A stretch of DNA of 64,000 nucleotides from Erythrobacter sp. AP23 (GTDB lineage Bacteria; Pseudomonadota; Alphaproteobacteria; Sphingomonadales; Sphingomonadaceae): the NCBI RefSeq assembly GCF_001542855.1, contig NZ_LNBY01000001.1, forward strand, positions 744,001 to 808,000, in the 5' to 3' direction. A program made the translations under genes and the position numbers. This document shows, one piece after another, positions 48,512-56,736 of the stretch (position 1 is the stretch's first letter; each line of letters starts with the position of its first letter). The notes under the pieces were generated by a model. It saw nothing but the letters and a program-made list of their open reading frames with translations, was not told where the DNA came from and ran no database searches.

Positions 48512-49849
48512 ATGTATTTGCTCGACAAGTTTCTGAGCAAGGCGATCCAGCATGGCCGGCTGACCGTCACCAACCACGACGGGAGAGAGTATTGCTACGG
48601 TCCCGGTGGGGCGGACTATCCGCCCGAAGTCGGCGGCAGGCCGGGTCCCATCCGGATCAGGCTGACGCACCGCAAGGCCGCCCATCATATCGTGCGCTAT
48701 CCGCAGCTCGGCGCGGGCGAGGCGTTCATGTGGGGCTGGCTCGAAGTCGAAGAGCCACACGATATCCGTGACATGGTACTGTTCGTGACCATGAACGCCA
48801 AGCGGCTGGGCGATGCCGCGCTCAAGCCCAAGGGTCGGTTGCAAACCGCGCTGCAGCGCGCGGTGGCGAAGCTCGACGGGATCAATCTGCGCGGCAGCGC
48901 GCGCAAGAATGCCGAGCACACCTACAATCTGACCCGCGAACTCTACGAGCGCTTCCTCGACGAGGACCGGCAATACACCATGGCCTATTACCGCGAGGAC
49001 GACCCGTCGGCGACCTCGCTCGAACAGGCGCAGATGGACAAGAAGGCGCATCTCGCCGCCAAGCTCTGTCTCAAGCGGCCCGAGGACAATGGCGGCAAGC
49101 CGATGCAGGTGCTCGATATCGGCTGCGGCTGGGGCGGTTTCGCGCTCTATCTCCACCAGATGTACGATTGCGAGGTGCTGGGCGTCGCGCTCGCACCCGA
49201 CCAGATCGCCTTCTGCAAGGAGCGCGCGAAGGCGGCGGGCGTGGAGGACAAGGTCAAATTCGCGCTGATGGATTACCGCGACGTCGAGGGCGAATTCGAC
49301 CGCATCTCGAGCGTCGGCCTGCTCGAACATGTCGGCACGATCCACTACCCGCAATTCTACGAGCACACCCACCGGCTTCTCAAGCCCGACGGGGTGATGA
49401 TCAGCCACTGCTGCGGCCGCGCCGGCCCGCCCGGATTCACCGACGCCTGGACCCGCAAATACATCTTCCCCGGCGGCTATATCCCCGCGCTGAGCGAGCT
49501 GGTGACGCAGAGCGAGAAGTTCGGCTGGCAGGTGATGGATGTCGAGGCGATGCGCTTCCACTACTGCTGGACGCTCAAGGAATGGTACGAGCGCACCGTC
49601 ATGCACCGCGAGGAAATCACCGCGATGTATGACGAGCAGTTCTACCGCATGTGGCTGTTCTATCTCGCCGGCGCCGAACAGAGCTTCCGCAACGGCACGC
49701 TGGTCAACTGGCAGCTGCAATATGTGAAAGACCGCGCCGCGATCCCGATGACCCGCGAGTACATCCACGAGGAAAGCGCGCGGCTGCGCGAGCGGGGCGA
49801 GGTGCCGGAATGGCGGTTCGATCCGGCGCTGCGAGAAGCGGCGGAGTAA
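48512..49849 (+). CDS. Cyclopropane-fatty-acyl-phospholipid synthase, first copy
   Basis: A 445-residue SAM enzyme. Residues 1-110 are the lipid-binding N-terminal domain; the catalytic domain begins near 'MAYYREDDPSATSLEQAQ' with SAM motif I VLDIGCGWGGFALYL, then 'FDRISSVGLLEHVG' and 'KYIFPGGYIPALSE'. It adds a methylene bridge to unsaturated acyl chains of membrane lipids. GGAG lies seven bases before the ATG at 48512, so the upstream GTG is rejected. A close paralogue follows 12 bases after the stop. Confidence 0.92.
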   Translation: MYLLDKFLSKAIQHGRLTVTNHDGREYCYGPGGADYPPEVGGRPGPIRIRLTHRKAAHHIVRYPQLGAGEAFMWGWLEVEEPHDIRDMVLFVTMNAKRLGDAALKPKGRLQTALQRAVAKLDGINLRGSARKNAEHTYNLTRELYERFLDEDRQYTMAYYREDDPSATSLEQAQMDKKAHLAAKLCLKRPEDNGGKPMQVLDIGCGWGGFALYLHQMYDCEVLGVALAPDQIAFCKERAKAAGVEDKVKFALMDYRDVEGEFDRISSVGLLEHVGTIHYPQFYEHTHRLLKPDGVMISHCCGRAGPPGFTDAWTRKYIFPGGYIPALSELVTQSEKFGWQVMDVEAMRFHYCWTLKEWYERTVMHREEITAMYDEQFYRMWLFYLAGAEQSFRNGTLVNWQLQYVKDRAAIPMTREYIHEESARLRERGEVPEWRFDPALREAAE

Positions 49850-49861
49850 ACGCGCGAGCCC

Positions 49862-51109
49862 ATGTCGAAACGCCTCCTCGGAAAGTTCCTCGAGCGGATC
49901 GTCACGCGCGGCCGGATCGAGGTTGCCTTTGCCGATGGCGATACGGCAGCTTTCGGCACGCCCGCCCCCGGTTTTCCCGACATCGCGATCCGGCTGACCG
50001 ATGCGAAGGTCCCGCGCGACATCCTGCTCGACCCGCGGCTCGGCGCGGCCGAGGCGTTTATGGATGGCCGGCTGCGCATCGAGCGCGGCGACGTGATGCA
50101 GCTGGTCGAACTGCTGCGCGCCAATGCGCCGTGGGATCGCGGCGGGTCGATCGGCGGCCCGAGCAGGCTGCGGCGGCTGCGCAACCGGATCGGCTTCGCG
50201 CGCGAGGCGGTCAACAATGCGATCGGAGCGCGGCGCAATGTCGCGCATCACTACGATATCGGCAACGATTTCTACCGCCTGATGCTCGACGCCGAGCATA
50301 TGCAATATAGCTGCGCCTACTGGCCGCGCGACGACATGAGCCTCGCCGAAGCGCAGGAAGCCAAGCTCGCCCATATCGCCGCCAAGCTCGCGATCGAGCC
50401 GGGCCAGCGCGTGCTCGATATCGGCTGCGGTTGGGGCGGGATGGCGATCTTCCTCGCGCAGCGCGCGGGCGTGAGCGTCCACGGGATCACGCTGAGCGAA
50501 GAGCAGCTCGCCCTCGCCCGCGAGCGCGCCGAAGCAGCGGAGGTCGCCGACAAGGTCAGTTTCGAACTGGTCGACTATCGCGACCTGCCCGGGCGCGATA
50601 CGCGCTACGACCGGATCGTCTCGGTCGGCATGTTCGAACATGTCGGCCGGCCGCAGTTCGAGACCTTCTTCCGGTGCTGCGCCAATCTGATGAAGCCGGA
50701 CGGGGTGATGCTGCTGCACACGATCGGGCGGATCGGCACGCCGGGCACAACCGACGCCTTCACCCGCAAGTACATCTTCCCCGGCGGCTATATCCCGGCG
50801 CTGAGCGAAACGCTTGCCGCCAGCGAGAAGTACCGCCTGATCGCGAGCGACATCGAGATGCTGCGGCTGCATTATGCGCACACTCTGCGCGCATGGTATG
50901 CCAACTGCCTCGCCCATCGCGAGGCGATCCTCGCGATGCATGACGAACGCTTCTTTCGGATGTGGACCTTCTACCTCGCCGGTGCGACCGCGGCTTTCGA
51001 GCATGGCGGGATGTGCAATTACCAGATCCAATTCACTCGCAGCCGCCACGCGCTGCCAATCACGCGCGGCTATATCGAGGCTAGCGAGGCTTCGCTGCTG
51101 GAAAGCTGA
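49862..51109 (+). CDS. Cyclopropane-fatty-acyl-phospholipid synthase, second copy
   Basis: A 415-residue paralogue of the preceding gene. It has the same N-terminal and catalytic layout: 'VAHHYDIGNDFYRLMLD', SAM motif VLDIGCGWGGMAIFL, 'FDRIVSVGMFEHVG'-like segment and 'KYIFPGGYIPALSE'. 'HHYDIGNDFY' is the classical CFA synthase substrate motif and is lost in the first copy, which has 'HTYNLTRELYERFLD' in its place. The two may act on different lipids or form one complex. They are co-transcribed. Confidence 0.92.
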   Translation: MSKRLLGKFLERIVTRGRIEVAFADGDTAAFGTPAPGFPDIAIRLTDAKVPRDILLDPRLGAAEAFMDGRLRIERGDVMQLVELLRANAPWDRGGSIGGPSRLRRLRNRIGFAREAVNNAIGARRNVAHHYDIGNDFYRLMLDAEHMQYSCAYWPRDDMSLAEAQEAKLAHIAAKLAIEPGQRVLDIGCGWGGMAIFLAQRAGVSVHGITLSEEQLALARERAEAAEVADKVSFELVDYRDLPGRDTRYDRIVSVGMFEHVGRPQFETFFRCCANLMKPDGVMLLHTIGRIGTPGTTDAFTRKYIFPGGYIPALSETLAASEKYRLIASDIEMLRLHYAHTLRAWYANCLAHREAILAMHDERFFRMWTFYLAGATAAFEHGGMCNYQIQFTRSRHALPITRGYIEASEASLLES

Positions 51110-51174
51110 TCACCGTTGCGAGCCGGCGGTCCGGCTGATAGCGGGCGCGGCAATCCAGAGCGGAGTTGAATGCG

Positions 51175-52404
51175 GTGCCAGAGATCAAAGCCCCCGAGAT
51201 CAAGAAGGTCGTCCTCGCCTATTCGGGCGGTCTCGATACCAGTGTCATCGCCAAGTGGCTCGAGGTGGAACGCGGGCTGGAAGTGGTCACCTTCACGGCC
51301 GATCTGGGCCAGGGCGAGGAGATCGAACCCGCGCGCGAAAAGGCCCGCGCGATGGGCATTCCCGACAAGCACATCTTCATCGAGGACCTGCGCGAGGAAT
51401 TCGTGCGCGATTACGTCTTCCCGATGATGCGCGCCAATGCCCGGTACGAAGGCGATTACCTGCTCGGCACCAGCATCGCGCGCCCGCTGATCTCCAAGCG
51501 CCTGGTCGAAATCGCGCATGAAACCGGCGCCGATGCCGTGGCCCACGGCGCGACCGGCAAGGGCAACGACCAGGTGCGGTTCGAACTGTCGGCCTATGCG
51601 CTCGATCCGGATATCAAGGTCATCGCCCCGTGGCGCGAATGGGACCTTACCAGCCGCACCGCGCTGATCGCCTGGGCCGAGAAGCACCAGATCGCCGTGC
51701 CCAAGGACAAGCGCGGCGAAAGCCCCTTCTCTACCGATGCGAACCTCCTCCACACCTCGTCCGAGGGCAAGGTGCTCGAGGACCCTTGGGAAGAGACCCC
51801 CGACTACGTCTATTCGCGCACCGACCATCCCGAGGATGCGCCCGATACACCCGAATATATCGAGATTGCGTTCGAGCGCGGCGACGGCGTCGCGCTGAAT
51901 GGCGAAGCGATGAGCCCGGCAACGCTGCTGACCGCGCTCAACGAGCTCGGCCGCAGGCACGGCATCGGCCGCCTCGACCTGGTCGAGAACCGCTTCGTCG
52001 GCATGAAAAGCCGCGGCATGTACGAGACCCCCGGCGGCGAGATCTACGCCCGCGCGCATCGCGGGATCGAGCAGATCACGCTCGATCGCGGCGCGGCGCA
52101 CCTCAAGGACGAACTGATGCCGCGCTATGCCGAACTGGTGTATAACGGCCTCTGGTTCAGCCCCGAGCGCGAAATGCTGCAGGCGGCGGTCGACCTCAGC
52201 CAGGAGAAGGTCAGCGGCACCGTCCGGCTCAAGCTCTACAAGGGCAACGCGATGGTCGTTGGCCGCAGGTCGGCAAACTCGCTCTATTCGGAAGCGCATG
52301 TCACTTTCGAGGACGATGCCGGCGCCTACGACCAGAAGGACGCCGAAGGCTTCATCAAGCTCAATGCCCTGCGCCTGCGGTTACTCGCGAAGCGCGACCG
52401 TTAG
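51175..52404 (+). CDS. argG: Argininosuccinate synthase
   Basis: A 409-residue enzyme of arginine synthesis that joins citrulline and aspartate using [12 protein letters not shown] at 15-23 is the PP-loop; '[17 protein letters not shown]' and '[13 protein letters not shown]' are further signatures. The likely start is the GTG at 51175: CGGAG stands nine bases before it, whereas the upstream in-frame TTG at 51166 overlaps the ribosome site. The length agrees with the family. Confidence 0.96.
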   Translation: MPEIKAPEIKKVVLAYSGGLDTSVIAKWLEVERGLEVVTFTADLGQGEEIEPAREKARAMGIPDKHIFIEDLREEFVRDYVFPMMRANARYEGDYLLGTSIARPLISKRLVEIAHETGADAVAHGATGKGNDQVRFELSAYALDPDIKVIAPWREWDLTSRTALIAWAEKHQIAVPKDKRGESPFSTDANLLHTSSEGKVLEDPWEETPDYVYSRTDHPEDAPDTPEYIEIAFERGDGVALNGEAMSPATLLTALNELGRRHGIGRLDLVENRFVGMKSRGMYETPGGEIYARAHRGIEQITLDRGAAHLKDELMPRYAELVYNGLWFSPEREMLQAAVDLSQEKVSGTVRLKLYKGNAMVVGRRSANSLYSEAHVTFEDDAGAYDQKDAEGFIKLNALRLRLLAKRDR

Positions 52405-52639
52405 TTGCGCTGCGGCAGTGTTGTGCAGTGCAATATTGCGCTGCTCGCGCGACCCCTATTCGAAATTTGCGACGAGCAGTTGAGTTATCCACTCCCCTCC
52501 ACAACGGATTCGGGGGAAAGTGGAAAACTCGAGCTTTGCGCGCTTGCCGAATCGCCCGATCCAGAGCAGCTTCAACTCATCGGAACGGCGAGGAATTTCC
52601 ACCGGATTGATGGCTTAACGGCTTAAAATCACGGAGAAC
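52405..52639. other. Non-coding region downstream of argG
   Basis: No protein-like frame was seen. It contains the long inverted repeat at 52482-52530 and a direct repeat GGCTTAAC-GGCTTAAA at 52613-52628, immediately before the structured RNA candidate. The latter could be promoter DNA, but no well-spaced -35/-10 pair is clear. Confidence 0.4.
52482..52530. repeat. Long inverted repeat with DnaA-box-like arms
   Basis: GAGTTATCCACT and AGTGGAAAACTC pair over 12 bases with one mismatch. CCCC and GGGG extend the stem inward and about 17 bases remain in the loop. Each arm contains a sequence one base from the DnaA box TTWTNCACA (TTATCCACT and, on the other strand, TTTTCCACT). Confidence 0.7.
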
Positions 52640-53128
52640 TTCCAGACCGGAAAGACATGGAGGATGCTGTCCATGTGTCTCCCGAGAACTGTTTGATGAA
52701 GACTTCGGTCGGAAGCAAGCGGGTCGATGACGGAACACAGCGTACGTCTTTCATGGATCGGGCCAGCCAGGCTCGGATGCCGAGGAGGCATTGTTTGGAG
52801 AAGGTCTTCGGACCGGATCGACGATGTCGCCGCTTGAGGCTCCAGCCACCAAAGGAAGGTTCGATCGCGGAGCCGCCCGTCGAAGGTCGGTCGGGAAGGG
52901 AAGCGAAGGTTTTCGGACCAGGCGCACCTTGCCGGGCAGGCTGGAGGGTGGAGCCGGATGCCGGTGCGAGCGCCGGTGACAGAACCTTCAAGCGGCGTCT
53001 TCGGACGCAGCCGAAGGGAAAACATCGGATGCCAAGTTCCCGCTTTCGGGCAGGACCACGCATCGGTGAGAGTGGGGTCGGCAGCGATGCCGGCCCCATT
53101 TGCTGTGGGCCTGCGCTCGCTGCTTTTT
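52640..53128 (+). ncRNA. Candidate structured non-coding RNA, family unknown
   Basis: About 490 bases that do not read like protein but are full of strand-specific hairpins. Four have TTCG loops: GAC-TTCG-GTC (52701-52710), GGTC-TTCG-GACC (52803-52814), GGTT-TTCG-GACC (52908-52919) and GCGTC-TTCG-GACGC (52995-53008). Others are AGACATGGA with TCCATGTGTCT (52653-52680), CTCGG-ATG-CCGAG (52772-52784), GGCTCC with GGAGCC (52838-52874), CCGGTG-CGAG-CGCCGG (52961-52976), and GATGC/GCATC enclosing CCCG-CTTT-CGGG (53028-53064). It ends in a terminator with five T residues. TTCG loops are stable only on this strand. I find no RNase P GAGGAAAGTCC, no tmRNA T-arm or tag, and no SRP motif. Ends are approximate. 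Confidence 0.6.
53074..53128 (+). terminator. Intrinsic terminator of the candidate RNA, with a competing hairpin
   Basis: GCAGCGA (53081-53087) pairs with TCGCTGC (53117-53123), enclosing GGCCC/GGGCC, and TTTTT follows. A second hairpin, GGGGTCGGC-AGCGAT-GCCGGCCCC (53074-53097, nine pairs), uses the same left bases, so the two cannot form together. Confidence 0.75.
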
Positions 53129-53308
53129 ACGATCAGACCTACAGCTTGCGGTGGCTCGGTCGAAGACCCTCCAGATATTGCCAATCAGCCGAAATTCGTT
53201 CCTGAAGCGCGACGAACTGTGGCAGGAATGGGGCAAGCACCGCCCGAACTGGGGACTTCGCTGATCGGCTCCGGTATAAACGCCCGAACCCAACGGGAGG
53301 TTCGTTTC

Positions 53309-53824
53309 ATGGTCACTAGCGCGTTTCGCGGCCTATGCTTGCTCGCGGCCTTGGCACTGCCCGCCACCGCGGCTCAGCCAGAAGACCGAGCGCGCACGTC
53401 CCCACCCCAGACCAGTTTCGAGGCAAGCTTCGCGCGGTTCGAAGCCCTGCCGCCCGCGCCCGAACCCGCAGGCCATGTGGTCGACATGGCCACGATCGAT
53501 GCACCCGTGGAAATGCCGCCCGCGGCGACTCCGATCGGACGCGGCGTGGCATCCTATTACGGTAAGCGTTTTCACGGTCGGCGCACCGCCAATGGCGAGC
53601 GGTTCGATATGCATGCGATGACCGCCGCACACCGCACACTACCCTTCGGCACGCTGGTGGAGGTGACCAATCCAGGCAATGGCAAGACGGTGACCGTGCG
53701 CATAAACGACCGCGGCCCCTTTGCGCATGGCCGGACGATCGACCTGAGCCGCGCCGCCGCGTCGGAAATCGGCCTGATTCGCCGCGGCCACGGCATGGTC
53801 GAACTGGCCGTTCTCGATCAGTAG
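53309..53824 (+). CDS. rlpA: Septal ring lytic transglycosylase RlpA-like protein
   Basis: A 171-residue exported protein. The signal peptide ([21 protein letters not shown]) is followed by a Pro-rich linker and a double-psi beta-barrel with '[19 protein letters not shown]', '[18 protein letters not shown]' and '[18 protein letters not shown]'. The Asp of 'NDRGPF' is the catalytic residue. RlpA cleaves denuded glycan strands at the division septum. There is no SPOR domain, as in several alphaproteobacteria. GGGAGG precedes the ATG. About 180 bases of leader separate it from the candidate RNA's terminator. Confidence 0.9.
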   Translation: MVTSAFRGLCLLAALALPATAAQPEDRARTSPPQTSFEASFARFEALPPAPEPAGHVVDMATIDAPVEMPPAATPIGRGVASYYGKRFHGRRTANGERFDMHAMTAAHRTLPFGTLVEVTNPGNGKTVTVRINDRGPFAHGRTIDLSRAAASEIGLIRRGHGMVELAVLDQ

Positions 53825-53861
53825 TGGGCCCGCAGCCCCAGCCGAAAACGGCTCCGCCTGC

Positions 53862-54494
53862 CTAGAACGCCAATTCGCGCTGCTCGATTTCGGTGGTGTC
53901 CGTGTCGAACTGTGCCTCGACCGATAGCCGCACCGCGGCGGCCACATTGCGCACGCCCAGCTTGGTCAGCACGTTGGCCCGGTGCAGTTCGACCGTGCGC
54001 GGGCTGATCCCCAATGTGCGAGCGACTTCCTTGCTCGAGAACCCCTCGCAAACGCCGGTCAGCACCTCGCGCTCGCGCGGGGAAAGCTGGCCGATGCGCT
54101 GCTTTGCGCGCGCCTGTTCGATCGTCGAGGTCGATTTCTGCCACTTGCGGGCCATGATGTTGGTGAGTGTACGGTGCAGCCGCTCGTCCGGCGTCGGCCA
54201 TTCCAGATAGCCGGCGGCGCCCCCGCTCAGCACGTCCATAATGTGCGAGATCCCGGCCTGCTTCGAATAGGCGACCAGGGGATAGAAGCGGTTCGCCTCG
54301 CGCATGTCGCGCTGCGTCCGCGACAGCTGCAGCCCCTCGTCATGCACCAGCAACCAGGCTTCCTCGGGCCAGCGCCCCCCCAGCTCCTCCAGAGTATCTG
54401 CCGGTATGACATAGCCCATCTTGCCTAGCGCCAGCGTCAGCTCGTGGCGGCTCTTGTAATCGCTATCGACAACGATGAACGTAGATTCGTGCAT
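53862..54494 (-). CDS. LuxR/FixJ-type regulator with degenerate receiver
   Basis: A 210-residue protein. Residues 1-115 resemble a receiver ('FIVVDSDYKSRHEL', 'GGAAGYLEWP'), but the phospho-acceptor strand reads 'WLLVHDEGLQL' and lacks the usual Asp-x-x-Met-Pro pattern, so phosphorylation is doubtful. Residues about 142-200 are a FixJ/NarL HTH ('LSPREREVLTGVCEGFSSKEVARTLGISPRTVELHR', given as region). It starts at 54494 (MHESTF); a longer frame upstream is possible. It is divergent from the LuxR-solo gene, and the shared 320-base gap carries repeat motifs. Confidence 0.85.
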   Translation of the reverse strand: MHESTFIVVDSDYKSRHELTLALGKMGYVIPADTLEELGGRWPEEAWLLVHDEGLQLSRTQRDMREANRFYPLVAYSKQAGISHIMDVLSGGAAGYLEWPTPDERLHRTLTNIMARKWQKSTSTIEQARAKQRIGQLSPREREVLTGVCEGFSSKEVARTLGISPRTVELHRANVLTKLGVRNVAAAVRLSVEAQFDTDTTEIEQRELAF

Positions 54495-54813
54495 GACCGT
54501 GCGACCCCCATGTCCTGTCAAGTGCTCTGACCGAGGTTGATCCCGTTTTCCCCAGCCATAGGTCGAATCAGTATTATTACGGGGGTGGTAGCCCTAGTCA
54601 TGCAGATGAACGTCGTCCGATCGGATGACATCCGTATAGACGAAACGCGACGTCTAATCGCGACGGGAACTGACGCGATGCGGTGCCCGATTACCGGCAT
54701 TCGTGCTTTCCACAGCGCTGCGGGCATCGAAATGTTGCGCGTAGTTCAGATGGATGACATTCGAACGGATCAAGGTTTGTTGTGTCCAGGTAAGCAGATG
54801 GGGATCGAGTTCC
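54495..54813. promoter_or_regulatory. Divergent regulatory region between two LuxR-type genes
   Basis: 319 bases. CGGATGACATCCG at 54622-54634 is a near-perfect palindrome with an odd centre, and TGGATGACATTCG at 54751-54763 is a related copy; both share GGATGACATYCG. They are candidate binding sites for one of the flanking regulators. A 94-codon rightward frame spans much of the gap but looks spurious. Confidence 0.45.
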
Positions 54814-55518
54814 ATGGATGACAGCCGGGCCATCAGGCAGATTGCCGGGGCGATGACCAAGGATGAGGTCTTTACCATCGCCCGCGCCTTCTATCGTACT
54901 CATGGCTTCAATGCGCTGAGCTACCTCAAGCCCTCGCGCATCCATCCCGGACAGGCAGATGTCGTCAGCTTCGGCTTTCCCGACGCCTGGATCGAACGCT
55001 ACAATGACGGGCTCAACCTGCTCGACCCCTTCCCCGCGCTGGTCGCGCGCGCCGGGCGACCGGTCCGCCTGAGCAATCTGTCGGCGGACAAGTCGCTGAG
55101 CGCCGAGCAGATCTACTTCATCGAACAGGCGCGCGAGCACGGGGTGACCGACGGCTATGCCTTTCCCACCTTCGGGCCGCGCCAGCAATTGGCGGCCTTC
55201 GGCATCAACCAGGTCGATCACGAGGACCGGGTGGACCATGCCGACGTGCCGGTCCTCCATGCCATCGCGCAGGCCGCGCATCTGCGGATCGACCAGCTCG
55301 AGGCGGAAGAGCTCGAGCGCCCGCGCCTGGCCCCGCGCGAGGTGTTGGTCCTGCACTGGATCGCGCAGGGCAAGAGCAATGAGGAGATCGCCATGATCCT
55401 CGGCAGCAAACGGCCGACGATCGCCACGCATATCAAGCGCATCTTCACCAAGCTCGACGTCTCGGACCGCGCCTCGGCGGCGGTCAAGGGGCTCAAGTTC
55501 GGGATCATCAACATCTGA
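54814..55518 (+). CDS. LuxR-family transcriptional regulator with autoinducer-binding domain (LuxR solo)
   Basis: A 234-residue protein. Residues about 20-160 match the acyl-homoserine-lactone domain: 'FPDAWIERYNDGLNLLDPF' retains the ligand-pocket Trp, Tyr and Asp-Pro. Residues about 170-230 are the LuxR HTH ('LAPREVLVLHWIAQGKSNEEIA'). No luxI synthase lies in the window, so it is a candidate solo receptor. The ATG at 54814 gives the usual length; upstream codons look like leader. It is followed by a membrane-protein gene 37 bases on. Confidence 0.88.
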   Translation: MDDSRAIRQIAGAMTKDEVFTIARAFYRTHGFNALSYLKPSRIHPGQADVVSFGFPDAWIERYNDGLNLLDPFPALVARAGRPVRLSNLSADKSLSAEQIYFIEQAREHGVTDGYAFPTFGPRQQLAAFGINQVDHEDRVDHADVPVLHAIAQAAHLRIDQLEAEELERPRLAPREVLVLHWIAQGKSNEEIAMILGSKRPTIATHIKRIFTKLDVSDRASAAVKGLKFGIINI

Positions 55519-55555
55519 CGGCGGAGACACCCGCGCGGGGCTGGAGGGGCATGGG

Positions 55556-56185
55556 ATGAGCGAGTTCAGTATCACCTTCGAGCTCTTCCTGCTGCTGCTC
55601 GGCTTGGCGATGGCCGAGGGGCTGGCGGGCTTCGCACGCGCCTTCAAGCTGCGCAGCCGCATCCGCCACGGTCGTGGCACCACGGCCGGCAAAGCCGACC
55701 GCGAGCAGATCCGCATCGGCTGGCTCGTCCCGCTCGCCGCGCTCGTCGTGTTGTGCCACCAGTCGACCTTCTGGCTGTTCCTCTACGACGTGCGCGGCAA
55801 CGTGCCGCTCAACTTCCTCTCGGTCCTCGCGCTGCTCGGGCTGATCGGCTGGTACTACCTGATCAGCGCGATGCTGTGGCCCGACGCGCCCGAGGCCTGG
55901 CCCGATTTCGACGCCTATTACATGGCGCACCGTCGCTTCGTCTGGTTCGGCGTGATCGGCATCGGGCTGATCGCCCAACTGGGCCGCACGGTCTATTCGG
56001 TGGAGTCCGAGCTGCGCGATCCGGCGTGGATGTTCGCGCTGGCCGACTGGTCGGACACCTTCGGCACGCTGGCCCTGCTCGCGCTGCCCTTCGTGAGCCA
56101 CGCGCGCTGGGCACTGGGCCTGCTCGTGCTGATCCTCGCCCACTTCGCGGTGAGCGCCGCGGTGTCGCCGTGGATCCCCTTCTGA
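55556..56185 (+). CDS. Integral membrane protein, unknown
   Basis: A 209-residue protein with five hydrophobic helices (about 5-25, 50-72, 80-105, 128-145 and 165-205) and a basic cytoplasmic loop 'KLRSRIRHGRGTTAGK'. I recognise no family. A conserved-looking 'WPDFDAYYMAHRRFVW' lies between helices three and four. It may be co-transcribed with the LuxR-solo gene and so could be a quorum-controlled target or partner, but that is contextual only. Confidence 0.72.
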   Translation: MSEFSITFELFLLLLGLAMAEGLAGFARAFKLRSRIRHGRGTTAGKADREQIRIGWLVPLAALVVLCHQSTFWLFLYDVRGNVPLNFLSVLALLGLIGWYYLISAMLWPDAPEAWPDFDAYYMAHRRFVWFGVIGIGLIAQLGRTVYSVESELRDPAWMFALADWSDTFGTLALLALPFVSHARWALGLLVLILAHFAVSAAVSPWIPF

Positions 56186-56198
56186 CCCGCGCCGCCCC

Positions 56199-56651
56199 CT
56201 ACCCCGACAATTGCCCGCGCAGCGCGCCATCGGGCAGCGCGCTTGTGTGGATATCGGCGTAGTAGTCCTCCGGATCGGCGGCGATCCTGCGCGCCAGCGC
56301 GGGATCGAGCGTCACGCACACTTCGTCGTCCGGCGCCATTTCCAGCGTCGCCACCACCGGCCCGTTCCGGCCTTCGCGGCCCTCGTGGATATGCGCGGCG
56401 TCGATACCCTCCAGCCCCGAGGCTTCGAGGTAGTAGCACATCCGGCCCGCGCCCGGCTCGATCAGCGCGTTGATGGCACCGCTGGCCTCTTCCCCCGCGC
56501 CCTTGCCGACGACGTATTCGCCATAGAGATTGGCGCCGACCACCGCGCTGTCGTCCTGCGCCGCCACCGGCGATGCGCAGGCCAGGGCGAGGCCGCCGAG
56601 CAGCGCCGCAGCCCGCGCCATGCGCGCCCCATGCATGCCTGTGCGTATCAT
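56199..56651 (-). CDS. Exported CHRD-domain protein
   Basis: A 150-residue protein. A signal peptide (about 1-31, ending 'ASPVAAQ') precedes a CHRD domain with 'GRMCYYLEASGLEGIDAAHIHEG' (region about 75-97) and the closing 'DYYADIHTSALPDGALRGQLSG'. The His in AHIHEG and the final 'PDGALRGQL' are domain hallmarks. CHRD proteins are secreted or periplasmic and of poorly known role. It is the last gene before the duplicated helix-turn-helix region. Confidence 0.87.
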   Translation of the reverse strand: MIRTGMHGARMARAAALLGGLALACASPVAAQDDSAVVGANLYGEYVVGKGAGEEASGAINALIEPGAGRMCYYLEASGLEGIDAAHIHEGREGRNGPVVATLEMAPDDEVCVTLDPALARRIAADPEDYYADIHTSALPDGALRGQLSG

Positions 56652-56736
56652 CCTGCAGTCCCTTCATCCCGCGGGGACCGCGACGAACCGGGCGAAGCGC
56701 CGTTCGCGGCGGCCTCAGCAGACCGGCAGGATACGC

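Noticed and set aside
48482..51049. 855-codon reverse frame opposite the two cyclopropane synthases
   Set aside because: Antisense shadow spanning two good genes.
52640..53128. RNase P, tmRNA, SRP or 6S RNA
   Set aside because: No GAGGAAAGTCC/ACAGAAA pair, no T-arm or tag codons, no SRP loop motif, and length and layout do not fit 6S RNA.
52657..53205. 182-codon forward and 156-codon reverse frames over the candidate RNA
   Set aside because: Both are low-complexity, Arg/Pro/Gly-rich, lack ribosome sites and span the terminator; hairpin content argues for RNA.
54537..54821. 94-codon forward frame in the divergent regulatory gap
   Set aside because: No ribosome site, mixed composition, overlaps the LuxR start and motif repeats.
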